This document shows positions 58,087 through 60,108 of a stretch of DNA of 60,108 nucleotides, piece after piece. Position 1 is the stretch's first letter. Each line of letters starts with the position of its first letter. The stretch covers positions 1 through 60,108 of IMG/VR virus record IMGVR_UViG_3300044957_000926; one strand, written 5' to 3'. A model generated the notes under the pieces. The model ran no database searches, was not told the origin of the DNA, and worked only from the letters and a program-made list of their open reading frames with translations. The position numbers and the translations under genes are program-made. The stretch is from a virus.

Positions 58087-58665
58087 TTACTCATCCCAGT
58101 CCTTATCGGTGGTTCTAACCTTGGTGCCTCCCTGCCCCTGATCTGCGTATCCTGAACCATATTTCCAAGTGGAAGATGGTTTAACAAAAGGAGGTTTTTT
58201 CTTTCTGAATGGTTTTTTTGGTGGTAATGGTTCCTGGTTTACTTCTGTAATAATATTCTCTCTCCATTCTTCACTCATATTCACCATAATTGCTTCTGCT
58301 GCTTCTGGTGTTTCAGCATATCCTTCATCAAGTAAGTGTGAGAGGATAATATCGTAAATATCTACTTGTTCTTTTTTTAGTTTTGATTGTGCTTTCTTTC
58401 GTTCTATGTAACTATCTGGTTCTCCAGTTTCCTTTGCTTTTTTAGCAGCGGCTGTTCTTTCTGAAAACTCGGCACCTACTTTTTCCATTCCTGGGTCTCT
58501 ATAACCGTGAGGGTCTTCTGGAGTTCCCATTCCCATACCACCTCTTTTAGAAAGTTTGGCGAGATAATCCTTTCTATTAAATCTTGGTTCTTGATAACCT
58601 TCATCAAGTTCCTGATAAACTTCCAAATATGCTTCTTGAAGACTGCGAAGTTCTTGTGTGTTCAT
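58087..58665 (-). CDS. Hypothetical protein of internal/structural gene block
   Basis: This 192-aa protein starts MNTQELRSLQEAYLEVYQEL followed by DEGYQEP, an N-terminus that recurs in several cyanophage virion proteins. The middle contains YDIILSHLLDEGYAETPEAA and the end is Lys/Pro-rich (PFRKKKPPFVKPSSTWKYGS). The HLLDEGYA.T.E.AE.IM.NMSEEWRE motif is shared with other marine phage proteins thought to be packaged. A late promoter variant is at 58685-58692. Confidence 0.62.
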   Translation of the reverse strand: MNTQELRSLQEAYLEVYQELDEGYQEPRFNRKDYLAKLSKRGGMGMGTPEDPHGYRDPGMEKVGAEFSERTAAAKKAKETGEPDSYIERKKAQSKLKKEQVDIYDIILSHLLDEGYAETPEAAEAIMVNMSEEWRENIITEVNQEPLPPKKPFRKKKPPFVKPSSTWKYGSGYADQGQGGTKVRTTDKDWDE

Positions 58666-58684
58666 TGCTGAATGTCCTTTTAGT

Positions 58685-58692
58685 TATTTATT
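58685..58692 (-). promoter_or_regulatory. Possible late promoter variant
   Basis: AATAAATA on the minus strand, 20 bases ahead of the start at 58665. Confidence 0.4.
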
Positions 58693-58711
58693 AAAAAAAA
58701 TATATTATATA

Positions 58712-60108
58712 TCAGCGTGCATTAGCACGATACCACTTCTCAAATTCCTCTCTACGCTTATCACCTCTTGATTGTTGTTCCATAACTTCTTTCCAAGAAT
58801 AATTACGAACTTCAAGACCACCCTCTTCTAGAGAAGTACCGATCATTTCATAACCGTTATTTTGTAGTTTCTTTTTTAGATTTGCTTTACGATATTGTAG
58901 TTCTGTGCGTTGACCTGTAGTCATGCGACCTTGCCCGTGAGGTCTCTGGGAACCACCTGCAGGATTGGGACCAGTGTTCTTTACACCACGATAAGTGTAT
59001 GCAGCACCACTCAACTTAGAGGTTCCAGAAACTATCTTGCCAGCATCAGAACGTGAGTCCTGATACTCAGTTTCCGACTGTCCGTGCCTACCCTTATAGA
59101 GTTCAGAAAGAACTACATCATAAAGTTCTTCAATCTCTTCTTGAGATAGATCTTCTATGAGTTCAAAGAACTGATCTTCGCTTTCGATAACACCTTCAGC
59201 ATAAAGCCAATCAGCAACTATCTCTACATCAGAGAGGAACTGTGCTTCTTCATCAAGAACTTCTTGAATTTCGTTAATGGTAACTCCTTCTTCTTCAAAG
59301 ATGACTTCAAATCCATCTTCGTATGCTGCGATTACTTCTAGAACTTGCTCAAAGGTGTAACCCTCTTCAAGCATGTCTCTTTCAATATCAACATACTCTT
59401 CTTTAGGAACACAATTAGGAACTTCACGACCACCCTTCTTCTTCATTCCAATCATTTCATATCCTTTCCAACAGGGTCCTTGCTTTGCTTCATCTAAATG
59501 ATCCGCAGTCTTATCTTTAGGAACACAGTTAGGAACTTCACGACCACCTTTCTTCTTCATACCAATCATTTCGTAACCTTTCCAGCAAGGATCTTTCTTT
59601 GCTTCATCTAGATGATCCGCAGTCCTATATGCTTTATTACCTGCTTTATAATTTTGCCATGCTTTGGTATTTGCCTTCCGATCAGCAGCAGTGACAACCA
59701 TTCTTGGATCTTTTGGTTCTTCCTTCTTACCACCATAGACTGCTTCCTGACGGATTTGATTGAGAAGATTGGTTAGGTTATCACTTTTCTTCTTAGCAGT
59801 TGCAGTTTTAGGTGCAGGTTTTGCGGCAGGAGCAGAAACAGGGGCAGATTTATCACGACCATCATCGTATCCTGCCTTAGCAGTCTTCACAACTTTACCC
59901 ACTGCCTTACCAGCACCATAAATTGCTTTTTTAAGACCTGACTTAAGAGCAGTACCAACTCTACCTAAAATGCCAGGACGCTTAGTTCCTGATACATTAG
60001 TTCCTGATACATTAGTTCCTGATACAGACGAAGATCTTTGTCTGTATTTTGATCCTGTGTTAGATGAAGATCTATCTGCTGCTGCAGATGCTTTTCTATA
60101 ACCAGTAA
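58712..60108 (-). CDS. Repeat-containing internal/structural protein, N-terminus outside window
   Basis: The frame is open from its stop at 58712 to the window edge; GTG 59902 is an internal Val codon rather than a start, since KSGLKKAIYGAGKAVG precedes it. At least 464 residues are visible. They include three copies of NVSGT-type repeats, two tandem copies of a unit with PCWKGYEMIGMKKKGGREVP and NCVPK separated by DHLDEAK, a degenerate third (YEMIGTSLEEGGLEV), and an acidic region (FEVIFEEEGVTINEIQEVLD, LSQEEIEELYDVVLSELYKG). The Cys-Trp-x-Gly-Tyr unit is common in marine phage proteins of unknown role. It may be a large internal head protein. Confidence 0.65.
   Translation of the reverse strand, partial: TGYRKASAAADRSSSNTGSKYRQRSSSVSGTNVSGTNVSGTKRPGILGRVGTALKSGLKKAIYGAGKAVGKVVKTAKAGYDDGRDKSAPVSAPAAKPAPKTATAKKKSDNLTNLLNQIRQEAVYGGKKEEPKDPRMVVTAADRKANTKAWQNYKAGNKAYRTADHLDEAKKDPCWKGYEMIGMKKKGGREVPNCVPKDKTADHLDEAKQGPCWKGYEMIGMKKKGGREVPNCVPKEEYVDIERDMLEEGYTFEQVLEVIAAYEDGFEVIFEEEGVTINEIQEVLDEEAQFLSDVEIVADWLYAEGVIESEDQFFELIEDLSQEEIEELYDVVLSELYKGRHGQSETEYQDSRSDAGKIVSGTSKLSGAAYTYRGVKNTGPNPAGGSQRPHGQGRMTTGQRTELQYRKANLKKKLQNNGYEMIGTSLEEGGLEVRNYSWKEVMEQQSRGDKRREEFEKWYRANAR

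Noticed and set aside
59988-60032. Three 15-base direct repeats as a possible CRISPR or attachment site
   Set aside because: They are contiguous, in frame and encode NVSGT repeats of a protein; there are no spacers.

Overview
The window is part of a T4-like marine cyanophage (cyanomyovirus). The evidence is a set of T4-type proteins (gp4, gp5-like, gp26, gp27-like, gp32, gp33, gp48, gp53, gp54-like, gp59, gp61, RNase H, NrdA/NrdB) together with cyanobacterial photosynthesis and metabolism genes (psbA, a cpeT-type bilin lyase, speD, phoH, thyX). T4-type late promoters (TATAAATA and one-base variants) and host-type sigma70 promoters (TTGACA, 17-bp spacer, TATNNT) alternate through the window. 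The host is probably Synechococcus, given cpeT, but Prochlorococcus cannot be excluded. The DNA is AT-rich, and five tRNAs (Thr-TGT, Val-TAC, Pro-TGG, Ser-TGA, Arg-TCT) all read A-ending codons.

Layout. 1-4.1 kb: an overlapping minus-strand cluster around a flavin-dependent halogenase resembling cyanophage VirX1, with a 2-oxoglutarate/Fe(II) oxygenase and a DUF6445-like protein. 4.1-15.6 kb: tail-fibre and other virion proteins, including tandemly duplicated glycine-rich proteins. 15.6-17.1 kb: an early operon with speD and tRNA-Thr. 17.1-30.9 kb: the baseplate hub/tail module (gp5-like spike, RlpA-like protein, cpeT, gp27-like protein, two large tape-measure-like proteins carrying cell-wall hydrolase domains, gp26 with a -1 frame gp51-like extension, gp54-like). 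30.9-33.1 kb: the only plus-strand operon (gp4, gp48, gp53), closed by a bidirectional terminator. 33.2-41.2 kb: replication, late-transcription and nucleotide genes (gp32, DUF1825, gp59, gp33, exonuclease, phoH, thyX, RNase H, glutaredoxin) and two tRNAs. 41.2-49.2 kb: a large glycine-rich virion protein, a ParB-like protein, psbA with a structured leader, small early genes and tRNA-Arg. 49.3-55.5 kb: a two-domain endolysin, nrdB, nrdA, gp61 primase and a coiled-coil membrane protein. 55.5-60.1 kb: small structural or internal virion proteins, the last one running off the window.

How the genes work together. Early sigma70 promoters read the small genes, DNA metabolism genes and psbA. gp33 would help recruit the late sigma to TATAAATA sites in front of virion genes. 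NrdA/NrdB, ThyX, glutaredoxin and D1 supply nucleotides and energy during infection. The hub proteins plus the endolysin give separate sets of peptidoglycan hydrolases for entry and exit.

Genes are tightly packed, mostly with ATGA or TAATG overlaps. No gene-free stretch exceeds 300 bases; the longest is the 198-base psbA leader. I saw no CRISPR array, insertion sequence, integrase, intron or origin. Family assignments come from recognising sequence by eye, not from database searches.
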